DNA of 64,000 nt from Pisolithus tinctorius (Eukaryota; Basidiomycota; Agaricomycetes; Boletales; Pisolithaceae): contig JANFAH010000069.1 in the NCBI GenBank assembly GCA_024663395.1, positions 186,001-250,000 of the forward strand, read 5' to 3'. The notes under the pieces are model-generated. The model had not been told where the DNA came from. It ran no database searches and saw only the letters and a list, made by a program, of their open reading frames with translations. Of the stretch, positions 24,204 through 35,754 are shown in pieces (the stretch's first letter is position 1; every line of letters begins with the position of its first letter). The position numbers and the translations under genes are program-made.

Positions 24204-24373
24204 ACACTCTAGGACTTTCCTGACACACCATTTGCCACATCATCCACCTCTGTGCAAAATCTCAACTGCCTCGGACCACATTCTCAGCCTCTGTTGATTT
24301 TTCTTTGCCCTCTCACCCTCCAGACTCACCCCATCCACCTCCCAATCACTCCTTTTGCCCCATACTCACTACC

Positions 24374-26170
24374 ATGGCTGAAGAACACTCCTGCTCGTCA
24401 TTCTCAGTCACAAAACTCACTTCTTCAAACTACAACACCTGGAAAGGCAAAATGAAGGCCTTCCTGTGCACTAAAGGCCTCTGGACCATTGTTAATGGCT
24501 CTGAAAAGTGCCCAGATGAGTCCAAAACTGAAGCTCACACTAAATGGGACCTCAGAGCAGACAGAGCAGCTGGTGAACTGTACCTGGTGCTTTCTAGTGA
24601 ACAAAGGACCCATGTGGAGGCTGTCCAAGATGATCCTGTCCAAATCTGGTTGACCCTTGCCTCCATTCACCTCCAACAGCACCCTGGTGCTCGTTTCAAT
24701 GCCTGGGACAACTTCTTCTTGATTAGAAAGCAACCAGATGAGTCCCTGAGCTCTCTGATTGCTAGGATCAAAGATTCCATGTCTAAAATCCAGGAATTGC
24801 ATCCCAAAGACACCTCCAGTCCTTACACCATCAAGGACCTGGATAATGAGCTAGTTTGTATGGCTATGGTGTGCTCCTTAGGCAAAGATTACTTGCATTT
24901 TGCATCCTCTTTACTTCTGTTCCAATCCCTGGACAAGGAGAAGCTAAAAGAGGCCTTCCTTGCTGAAGAATTGCAGCAAAAATGATGCCCTGAAGCCCCT
25001 ACATCTGAGACTGTGCTATTCAGTGCCTCCAGCAATTGCAGATGTCCTACCTCCACCCCTTGCTCATTTTGCGAATTTCTAGGACACTGTGTCCATAAAT
25101 GCCAAAACTTGGCAAAAGCGAAGTCTGTCTACCTTTCCCAGAAGTGCCAGTGCAATAAAGGGCCTCCCAACACCACAAATCAGGCCTCCAGCTCATCCCA
25201 GTTGACCCAAGGTTTGGGCACCATGCCTTCTACCTCCTTGCTGAAGGAGAGTGCCTCACAAGCAGTGGAATTCACTGGAAATGAAAGTCTTCATTCTTCT
25301 GAGCCCTCCTTGCTCCTCTACCATCTCCAGCTTGATGCTGACATCTCTTGGATTGCAGAAACAGGTGCCACTGCTCATATGATGCCTCATTGCCATTGGC
25401 TGCAAAATTACAGCCAAAAATGCATTCCTGTGAAGTTAGCAGACAATAAAATTGTCTATTCAGCTGGGATTGGGTCTGTGGTGTTCCAGCCTGTAGTGGG
25501 GGGTCAAAAGCATCAAGCTGTTGAGTTTAGCGATGTTCTGCATGTCCCTGAACTGTGAAATAATCTACTATCTGTTTTATACCTCTGTTGCAATAATGGC
25601 TTTGGGCAGTGCCCTCACCATACCCTCTTCATTGCATGAGTTTCAGAACAAAACTTGGCCTTCCTTGAGGGTGAGACCATCCCCATCACTCAATATGCCT
25701 CTGCAGCAACCACTCTGCCACTGGATCTTGATCTCTGGCACAGGAGGCTCGCCCACCATCACCTAGCAGGTGTCAAATCTCTATTAAACCACAATCTAGC
25801 CACTGGGATGGTCCTTGAGTCAAAATCTACCCCTGATCCTATCTGTGAACCTTGCTTGGCTGGCAAGATGCATGCCAACCCATTCCCTAGCTTGTCCACT
25901 TGTGCCTCCATGCCCCTGGAACTTGTCCACACTGATGTACACTTTGTGGGCCATCCCTCCTTCGCTGGGTACAAATATTGGGTCACATTCATTGATGATT
26001 ATTTGCACTATCACTTTGTTTTGCCCATCAAAGCTAAATCAGAGGTTTTCAAAGCATTCAAGACCTTTAAGGCCTTTGCAGAGAACCAGAGTGAATGAAA
26101 AATCAAGATTTTGTGTGATGACAAAGGAGGAGAATATATGAGCAACTCCTTCATCAATTTTACCACCCAG
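24374..26170 (+). pseudogene. Ty1/copia gag, protease and start of integrase, decayed
   Basis: An ATG at 24374 opens a copia-type gag (SSNYNTWKGKMKAFL, WLTLASIHLQQHPGARFNAW, LSSLIARI). The same frame continues through TGA codons at 24983, 25556, 25637 and 26096. It passes a degenerate zinc knuckle (CSFCEFLGHCVHKC), a protease site WIAETGATAHM (the family has Asp where this has Glu), a GAG-pre-integrase region (LDLWHRRLAHHHLAGV, CEPCLAGKMHANPF) and the integrase core (ELVHTDVHFVG, YWVTFIDDY, then after the last TGA LCDDKGGEYMSN). The frame is lost near 26170 and no reverse transcriptase follows. The lost protease aspartate, the stops and the truncation make it inactive. Confidence 0.88.
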
Positions 26171-28340
26171 TGTCACACACCTAAGGTGTTGTGGACATGG
26201 TTACAGCTGACTCTGCCTAACTCATTGACAAGTTGCACATAATGCCCATGCATGCAGATGAAGACTAAAGGCCTCATGCATAGAAAGACTGCTGGATGTT
26301 AACAGTCATCCTTTGCACAAGAACGAGCTGTCAGTGCTAAAGAGAAAAGAGGAAGTGAGTTAAGCACGCATTAAAAGTTTTTAGCACCCATGTACAGCAT
26401 TCCAGTTTTTGTCATATCTCTGCCATTTCCAAAGATATTGACTCCATTCTCACACTCACTCAAAGTGCTCAGCCACACAATTCAGCCTTCCAGGTTTGGA
26501 GAGGATCCTTGCACCCTATGCATTTCTACAGCACTCCATCCATCAGATGCTCATTTTGCGAAGTCCATCAATCATGGCTGCCTCTTTGTTGATCATCTCA
26601 CTTGTCTCATTTGGCAGAGACAGTGGCTATGTATATCTGCCAGGCGTTCCCACCAGCTTCCATCCTGAAGCCCCCTGGTTCATCCCATCATTGTCAGCCC
26701 CATCTTGTCCCATGCAGCTTGGTCAGTGTGTTCTCCTTGTCAGTATGACTTCCAGAAGGATGTTCTTTGGTCACCTCAAGTCTGTCACTCAGTTAGAAAG
26801 GTCTTATGTGGTTGTTTTGGTCTCCCCAGTTGATGAAGCATATGGATTGTTCCTCCCTGCTCCCTGCACTATCTTTATTCTGATCTCATCCATCATTCTT
26901 CCCACATTGCGACAGCTGCAGCATAGTCTACTGTTGCAGCAGAAGATGTCCCCCCTTCTCATTGACTTGTGCCAGGAGCACATTCTATTGAGGTTCATTA
27001 CTCCCAAGTACTTTCAGCTGAACACCTTCACTCTGTTCAGCATCCTCCTTCCAGTCATTGTCCATTCATCTACTCTTGTGTAGCTTGTTGTCAACTTGCA
27101 CTAGGAGCACCTGCCATTGAAATTCCCCCACACTAGATCTTTCTGCACTCCAGGTTCTGTGGAGGTACACCACCACTCGCACTTTATTTGTCTTTGGTGT
27201 TGGATTTGTTTGGTTTATACCAGCTTTCCACACTTTGACTCACACCAATATGATTGCATGCATTTTGATTTTCCTGACCATGTGATAAGATAAGTTCAAA
27301 GATGGTCACTGATTGCAGTACAGAATGATATGAGAGTCACTAGTCACAAATGACACTGAGCCTGATGACTAATATTGGTAATGCTTGGTACCTCATGGTT
27401 CTTCATGGTGTCTGACCAGCTGTAATGATACTGTACCATGATTTTGGTAACTAGTGATATGGAGGTCAGATACTACACACTACCACTGTCCAGGCTACTG
27501 ATGAGGGAAAATGTACAAAAAAGCAATCAGGGTGCAGTAGTGCACAGTCGTTCTAGCTCACCAACCAACCTACCTCTCCACAGATGCTGACAGAGCCAGA
27601 CCCCAGCTCAGATGATGACAGTGACTGATGATCTGGAAGCTGAGACATGTTGATGACATAAGTGTCACATGACCAGAAATGGAAAGGGGGCAGCTTGAGA
27701 TGTAACAGGCAAGTCCAACACCCTGCCATGCAGACCAATCTGTTGGAGGAGGGCAGAGGTGGAGGCAACCCTTCAGGTGAGAGAGCAGAGACTGGGGGCT
27801 GAGAAGAGATGATTGGAAGGGTGGATGAAGGAAGTGATGTGACTCCACAGAGCTCCAGAGACAAGTGGGATGGTCAAAGCCAGGCAGACCTTGGCTGGAA
27901 GAGCTTGAGAAAGTGTTGGAAGAGGGAAGAGGAAGTTTCCAGGGTACAGAGAAGGGTGGAGACAGTACCAGGGGTGACACCAATGTGATAGCCATGAGAG
28001 GGACCCAATATAGGGTTGGAAGGTGGTGGCTGACAGATCTAGAGGCTGCCAGAGGGTGGTGAGAAGCCTTGGGGGGCAGTTGAATAGGCGCAGGGGGCTC
28101 TCAGAGGCAGGTAGATGTGATAGATATGAGAACCACTCAAGGAGCTGGCAGTCCCTTCTCACCCTCTAACTCCCTCACATGTGCATCCCCTCCTGAAATG
28201 AGAGAGTGAACCAGAAATTTCACCTACTGTGACACCAATGACATAACCACCACACCACCCCATAGAGTATAAACTAATATGTACCGAAGTGTACCACACA
28301 GACCACCAAGGACATCAACACAAAGGCACCACAAATGATA
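26171..28340. other. CpG-poor stretch without a recognisable gene
   Basis: A 195-codon plus-strand open stretch (26496-27083) and several minus-strand ones (27553-28162) are of low complexity or overlap each other. None shows a family signature. CpG content rises at about 28370, marking the start of the gene-dense block. Confidence 0.45.
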
Positions 28341-28708
28341 ACAGACCTCAAGACAAAAAGATCCAGGACTCAACTCACCACAAACCCACAGAATGCCATC
28401 AATCCTCACGATCGACGGAACATACACAAAAAGCAGCAATCAAAAGACCCAGAAACAAAAAAGGGAGACTGAAGCGAAATGAAGCTGAAGCAAAAGGAAC
28501 AAAATCGGGACCGAGCCAACACCATGCATGGGAGGCGAAGGCAACCGAACAAGAAGTAAAATACGAGCCACACAAACCCTTCACCACAGGAAAGAAACGG
28601 ACAAAAAAAGGACAGAAAAAATGGAGAATGATGCAATGTGAGTAACGCAATGCAGGAGGAAATGAACCATAGCTAACCCCGAGAGAAGCAATACCGGAGG
28701 ATATGTAG

Positions 28709-31700
28709 TGGGAGAACTACCAGAGGAGCTACAAGCAGAAGACGGGATATTCCAAGAGGAGTTGCAGCATGCAATCGCATACAAGCGGAATCCCTCGAGT
28801 CGAATGATCGAAAGCTTCCACAGAAGCCCAGTGAAGACGGTCCCTCTCTCTATGATGCACAAGCAATATGACGAAAAGCGCGAGATCCAAGCATTGCGGT
28901 GCCTCACACGAAGACAAAAGGTGAACATAGATGACGAATATGTTCACAGAGGCAATGACCCCAACCTAGCCTGGGGAGCCACAAAACACTTCCTAGATCT
29001 GATGTTAATAGTCTGTGGCCGACCAGGACTGGATGCCGCACTCCCAAAAGACGAGACTGACCCGAGCTACACATTCAAACTAGACCTACACCAACGCCAG
29101 CGGAAATGGCGAGCGAATCATTGCGAACTTGGGTTTGATCCAGCAGGACGACTCCTTTACATCGGGACATATCAACAAGAAGAGATATGGCTAGCGATGG
29201 TACCAAGGACGTTCACCGATGAGAATGCAAATGACAGGGAAGACGAAAACATCAACATGACACACCTGGATACGCCAAGCACAGTGATGGACGAGGACCA
29301 TTTCTGCATGTTGGTCACATTCCTTGCACAGGCGATGGGGAGAGACGGATACAAAGACATATATTTTCGAGGAGAGAGATACCCAAATGGGCTTACGGTG
29401 AAGGAGCTTCAGAAAACGACAAACCTATTGTGAGTGTTGCACCCAATCAGACGCAAACGCACCTGCAACCCCCCATGTAATTGCAAATGCGCAGGAGGCG
29501 GGCGAGCGGGAAACATGGATGACCAGAACTGACAAGCATCACCTCAGGGGAAATGAGCCGAAGGATAAGAACATCCACGAAATGACATACCACCAAGTCC
29601 GCAATCTCAGTCGTCGAATGCGTGAAGACTTCCATGATTTCATGGCAAATGCGCCAGATGAATGGCTCGAGGACAGATATATGGTAGACAACGTACCAAT
29701 CATGATTGCGTTGCGATATGGACAGAACCAGGAAATTTGCAGGGACGGGCAGCTGGAGGAAGAAGCAGCCCACTGGCACCGACTGCACAGATATCACCAC
29801 GTGAGGACCATGACCGTTGCATTGGCCACACATATCCAGTACGTGGTATCACAAGTCACATTTGCTGACATTGATCAAACTCCCAGATGCGTTCCTGTGG
29901 CAGAATGGGTGGACATTGAAACGGAGGATATCATTGAGAGGCATGGGGATGAGATATATGACTCCCCCCTCCATGACACACGGCATGAGGTCAACCTACA
30001 CGAGCTTGATCTACTGGATGACACTGGAAACGAACAAAATATCTATGACAAGGATGGATATCGGATACCCCGGTGGGAAGCAAATATAGAAATGGGGTCA
30101 TCAACGGCTGGAATGCTATTCAAGTTGCGAAACTTGCACCGATTATTTGAGGATTGGCCTGGTGACGATGACCCAGAGGCGCTTTTTGGAGGCGAAACCA
30201 CCCCTCACTACCTGTATCCGATCGGATGTCTGCATGACGTAGGGCAGTTTCAAGCACGAGGTGTTCTCACATCATTTGCCCCGCTCATTCGCAGGATCAA
30301 CCAAACCCTGCCAATCAGAGATGATGGGATACAGAATGTGGTGATCGTCCCAGTGTCCTCACAAGGCTACAATGCATATGTGCATCAGGTGTGGTCACAG
30401 GGAAGGTTCCATGATGTACAGAGGGGTATGATGACAGCTGCATTCACAGGAAGCCACATGAGCGGTGGAGCAAACAGCCACAGGGCTGCATACCTGAGGG
30501 GGCTGTGTGATATCGCTCTACCCTTTGACCGTTACCATGAAAAAATCAGCGAATCGGATTTTGATCAGTCTCTGCAGATGGAGAACGTGTTCACAATCAA
30601 GGTGAACAGGCTACAGAAGGAGGCAAGGAACGGATGGTCAGTGTCTCCTGGAATGAGGGCGAGCAAGAGTGTAACATCACATGCAGGAACATGTATGTCC
30701 ACCTCATCAAGCCCTTGACACGGATGTGGGCACACCCAACAGTGCTTGAGTCGATAAAGCAGAATGTGGTGTTATTCAAACAAGATGTAAGTCACATCAC
30801 AGCATTCACTGGACAGAACATAAGACACACGATGCACAGGTACTCCCACATGTCGTGGAATGGACCACATATGGATTGTGCAGCATGTTGCGTCATCTAT
30901 GGAAACGATATAACTGAGAATTGCAGCATGGAAGACGTGTCCCACACTATGTTGTGGAGATTACAGCAGCACTTGAGAGGGCGCTCAACTTTGCACACAC
31001 TGGGAATGCAAGAGTGCTCTCCAGGGGTGTCATGGAACCCCTCTGGTTATCAATGTCCATGATGTTAGATGGCATTCCGAGTATTTCACCGATCATATCA
31101 CTTGATTTTGCACAAGGAATATCCATCGCATTCAACAGAAGCGATTGGCCAACCTGCACGAGGACTGGATACCCCGAGACATGCAGTGGCCGATCGATCA
31201 CATACAATTATGGTGGTGAGGAACTGCTTGTGAGCTTATACCAAACAAACACCACTCTATGACATGCTGATGCTCCACCCCTGGCAGCCCTACCGGGCAA
31301 CATTCCACATCCTGCATGCACAATATACCCTACCCCCAACATTTGAAGCGACCCAGAGGGACCATGCCACCCGAATGTGTTCATATCTCCTCAACATAGC
31401 CTTGCAGGTGCATGAAGACGACATCTGCAACCTTGTCAAGGAAGGAGTCACACAGTCTACACAGCGACACAACAGTCTCAAGACTGAGAGACTGCTTGCA
31501 CTCGAGAACTGGCTGTCAATCAAGGACAAACCACTAGGATATGGCAACTCTGCGTATACGCATTTGGTGCAAGCAATCTGCGAGGAGTCGCACATGTTGA
31601 TCCACGGCCTCCCCATGTCTGCCCAGAACCCGCAATCCGTGTCATGGTTTGCAGAAACCCTGATCTCCTCAGCGGACTCGAGTTCATGCTCAACCCATGC

Positions 31701-32869
31701 ACCATTTATAGCTGGAGGTGGAGGCTTACATGTGATGCGAGCAGCCCTTGGAGAAGCACGGAAGTATCTTGAACATGACACTGATTCCAATCACAATGAT
31801 ATAATTTCTATCATTGTGAAAGTCGCAAACAAGAGGCAAATCATGAATATTCCATGGTCTCCAGACAGAACAGGCGGACGAGGACGACCCCGATCAAATG
31901 TTGTACATGACGTATGGATCAACTTAGGAAAATCATCCATCGGACAGGAGAATCGAACCCAATTCCTAGCACCCTCGGAGCGACGCAATCATGCAGCATC
32001 ACAAAGCGCTATCGCTGCGGCAACATCAGATAGTCGTGCCCCCTGGAGTATAGACAACACCTCTATCCAAGACCTACACCAGATGTTGAACCACGAAAAC
32101 CTCCCAATTGAATGGGATATTTCCCATGTTGCACTCTCAAATTGCCAGGAGTATGTGAAGGAGACATACCATTGGGTTGAGGAACATTACAATGGCTCCA
32201 AACCCGCACACCAAACAGCCATACTCCTCGCGATCATCTTCTCCTCGATCCTCCCAAATATCATGCATCACAAATGTCCAGAACACCTGCGCATATCATC
32301 TTCCCAGTCCACAATCACACATGCAGTGCGAACTTCTCCCTGGCAGGCTCCCCCTCCTGGACGAAAAGGATTTTCTGACCACAATCCCTTCATCGTAATG
32401 ATGTCCACATTCATCATTGCAATGTATGAGCCAGAGTCCCCTCTCCGACAGTATATCCGCACACACAATGGGGCGCTTGGGGCATCTTGGACAGACAAAC
32501 ATGGTGGGATGTCTCTCATCTCAGCTCCACCCAGCTAACATTAGTGTAGGTGCAAAAGGCATCAAACCATTTAATCTCGTCCACCTTGGGATCGCTATTG
32601 CCCACAACACCAGCATATACACATCCCCAAAATATGCATCAGCATGGTCAACACTGTCCCCTGTAGAACTTTCAAGATATCACAACATTCTGATCCACAA
32701 TCTAAGGGATCTTCCATATGGTCCTCATACTGCATTGGTCTCCATCTTGGGTGAGGAGATGGCAGATCAACTTGCACTTGCAAACCATGTAAAGGGTCGA
32801 GGACTCACCAAAAGACCTACAGCTGCTTCGACATCAGTGGGTCTGTCAAAAAAGATGAGAGTGGTGTGA
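28709..32869 (+). CDS. Large unknown multi-exon protein (~1,260-1,285 aa)
   Basis: Exons 28709-29429, 29527-30636, 30687-30786, 30840 or 30927-31229, 31288-32503 and 32550-32869 join in a single phase across GT-AG introns of 97, 50, 53 or 140, 58 and 46 nt. An upstream exon ending at 28637 (basic, KKGRLKRNEAEAKG) is likely; its ATG was not found. Segments include LGFDPAGRLLYIGTYQ, YHQVRNLSRRMREDF, IQNVVIVPVSSQGYNAYVHQ, SHMSGGANSHRAAYLRGLCD, YGGEELL, SQNPQSVSWFAETL-type stretches, and a basic tail ending LSKKMRVV. If the third intron is the short one, a TGA lies in frame at 30915; the longer 140-nt version (30787-30926) skips it. No known catalytic motif, membrane segment or zinc finger stands out. 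It lies 343 bp upstream of the JmjC-like gene, same strand. The function is unknown; a host gene or a protein carried by a large mobile element are both possible. Confidence 0.65.
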
Positions 32870-33211
32870 TATATAATACCAGTCTGTACCGTAGTTTGAC
32901 GCACAGGTGGATTACACGCATATGCGCCAATGGGGCATCTGCGGTATAATGGACACCATCAATTGCATTAAACATGTTTGTTTGTCGTGTTCAATCTGCT
33001 GTTATTGAAATATTCCTGCACTTCCGCTTCAGGCGCACATGCGTGACTGCGTTCCAGTCTGTGGTTGTGTGGTACATGTGGCAATAGTTGTTGTGTTGTA
33101 TGATGGGCATGTTGTTGGTTAATATTCCCGCACTTCCGCTTCAAGCGGTTGTGTGTGTGTTCACCCTGTTTTGTAACCTGTACCTTGACCTAACCTGACC
33201 TCATTTAAATT
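32870..33211. promoter_or_regulatory. Intergenic region with a duplicated GC-rich motif
   Basis: GCACTTCCGCTTCA occurs twice, at about 33018 and 33131, each preceded by ATATTCC or ATATTCCC and followed by GGCG or AGCG. The second copy contains the palindromic CGCTTCAAGCG. It lies 80-190 bp upstream of the JmjC-like gene, so a role as a paired regulatory site is possible but unproven. Confidence 0.35.
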
Positions 33212-35745
33212 ATGTCCTGTAAAATGGCATCATCGCAGTTTCAGGCTTCCATGATCCAGCCAATCTACCCGGTGAAAATGTTTCCCGTCAGTTTCCGCTT
33301 GGTCAAAGGTTCCAGCGCGATTCCACATGCTGGTGGCATGAGGGAACGTCAGGGTACTATTTACTTAGCTCCAAACGATATGTATATCTTTGGTAGAAGT
33401 GGTTGGGTTCGATGGGATCCCAAAGATGCTCTTCATCTTACTGTTGCAGGAGATGAATGCATGGTTGCACCTTGCCCCATCAATGGGATCCGGCTGCTGG
33501 CTAATGATACATCCTATCCCCACTACCTCACATCCATGGAAGTGGAACTTCACCGAATCGGATTCCAACACCCCCCAACGAATGCTGACATCCTGCGGCT
33601 CGTGGGGATGCAATTTTCTGATTCCAAATCCAAATCCCAGGTATGTGTGCGATCTACAAAACTCTGAGGATACATGCTGATGATGACAGGATTTGGAGAA
33701 GCAGGGCGAAGGTGTCATTGGCGGGGCTCGAAAGCCACCTGCAGAGGCTACAGTCCCTATGCAAGAAGCTGGTAGCCGATTGCGGAAGAGAAAGGCAAGA
33801 GATGTAGGTGGGACTGGATCGAGGAAATTGGACGATGAGGAAGTCAAGGGTGCCCCGATTGCATCCACGTCAGCAAGCAGAAAGGGTAAAGGAAAGGAGG
33901 TGTTGAAACCAGAGGGTCACTGCACCACGAATGAGAAAAAAAGACAGAGGAGTAAGCACTTCGATTTCTTTCCTATTCTTCAAGGTCCTGATCGTATTTA
34001 CAGCTGAAGATGCCGAACCCATCGCTGAGCGGGTTCCCTTCCTCGATCAAATCACCTGCCCGTCAGATACGAAGGTGATTGATTGGGAATATAAGAACAT
34101 ATGCTCCATGGTTCAGTAAAGTGGTATGTAAATTTGACAGAAACTTCGAATCTAGGAGCTGCTAAATGACGACCATAGGACTGTGATGCGGTCGAGTACA
34201 TGTCCAAGGCCGCATCCGCCACTGAATACCAGTATGGACATGGACAGACGATGCTAGTGGAGCTGAAGTATGATGGGGACAAGGGCTCACTCGCACAGCT
34301 AATCGCCAACATCAGCGATTCACTGTCGAGGGGATGTGCAGTGTTGGTCAGGGGATGGAAGCCGAATAATCCACCCCTTGACTTCACTTGTGAAGACATT
34401 CGCTTCTTCCGCCCGACGATATCACAGGAAGTCGTCGTTCAAGGTATGGATATCATCGTATCGCTAAAATTCATATCGCTAAAGGTAATTAGATGCATTA
34501 AAGCATGCAGAGCAGCAGGAGGCAAAGGGGGGGCCAGACATGAGCAAAATTTTTGAAGTGCTCAGCGGAGTAAAATTCATCGAGCTTGCGGACGATGAAA
34601 ATACATGCCTGAACCTCCTCGACTTTCCAAATACCCAGCCTGAGGTTCCCATATTCCTCAGGTATGTCATCGCTTGGAACTCGTATTAAGATTCTTTGGA
34701 TGCTGAAGAATGCACCAGGCAACTATCCGACAATGTAAACGCAAAGACCATGACCATGAACGATGTTCATCTCCCCCATTCTGGTAAGAACGTGGGAAAA
34801 TCATATTATGGCGTGCAGGCGGTCCTGGGGGATGTCGAACGACTTCGTGGATGGGATCTACTGACGCATGGGGGTTTTGTCACGTACCCTCACCATGATG
34901 CAGCGGGGCTATGCACATACATCACTGTACAGTCCGGCAGCAAGATATGGGGTTATTTCGACACCCCTGGAAGTCAGGATGCAAGCAGAGAGAATCTATT
35001 CAAGGCCTGGGACGATATTTTTGCTGACAACGTCAATCTTAAGTTCCGCAAGTATCCTCTCGGGACCGTTCATCTTCAACATGGAGATACTCTGTATGAC
35101 TTTTATTCCCAATTCCCGAGTGCGCTCTTATGATTAATGACACCAGAACAGGATTCAGCCTCCCGGGGCTAACCACATGGTGTACACTCCGCAGAATGGC
35201 CTCACATCCGGGGGTCATTTCCTTTCATATTCTACCATGCATCTCACGGAGATCGCAATCAATTACGACTGCTCAAAGGTCCCTGAAGGCGAACGGACCG
35301 TGCGCGGGCTGGCAGGCACTAACGCAGTGCATCCAGCGATACATCGCATCATCGTATGGATGGTACTGGCCCTTCCAACGATGGCGAAGGACAGAACAAG
35401 TATGTCATATGTCATATCTATAAAATACATGTTCCCAGCAAAGATTTCCCTCCACCAGGGACATTTTACCGCAGGCCATTGCTGGCCATGATTTCACTGA
35501 TAGAGAGCAAGAAAGGAAAGTACAAGTCGGCAGAAGATGCAGATCATATGCCTGCCATGGATGAGAGGGATAACATGAGGAAAGAGATAGCCAATGAATC
35601 GGAAGCGGCGAAGAAAATAATCTTGCATCTCAAGAAGGCCCTTCAGGTAATGGATGCCGAAAGGGAACTGGAGACGGGTTCATGGTGGGATCGTGGATCG
35701 GTATGCGAACTCTTCAACATCTTCGAAAAATACAAATCTGCATAG
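33212..35745 (+). CDS. JmjC-fold (cupin) protein, putative Fe(II)/2-oxoglutarate dioxygenase
   Basis: Eight exons can be joined in phase: 33212-33640, 33690-33951, 34004-34074, 34179-34443, 34493-34661, 34719-35093, 35152-35399 and 35444-35745, for about 706 residues. Introns are 44-58 nt except one of 104 nt (34075-34178), the least certain. The JmjC core is in the second half: THGGFVTYPHHDAAG holds the HxD metal pair (about residues 457-459), CTYITVQSGSKIWGYF is the following strand, and the splice at 35093/35152 restores LIQPPGANHMVYTP, giving the distal metal His (about 532), then GGHFLSYSTMHLTE. The N-terminus has a basic Ser/Lys-rich linker and the C-terminus a charged helix. Known JmjC enzymes hydroxylate or demethylate proteins; the substrate here is unknown. 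Similar proteins are expanded in Agaricomycetes. The start is the first ATG of the frame. Confidence 0.75.
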
Positions 35746-35754
35746 CATAGTTAG

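Noticed and set aside
26496..27083. 195-codon plus-strand frame
   Set aside because: Hydrophobic Leu/Ser/Pro mixture typical of non-coding CpG-poor DNA, no family signature, surrounded by relics.
28201..28262. Second tRNA-like sequence (minus strand, GGTGGTTATGTCATTGG and GGTTCACTC resembling A and B boxes)
   Set aside because: The acceptor and T stems do not pair well and the anticodon stem is poor, so I do not call it.
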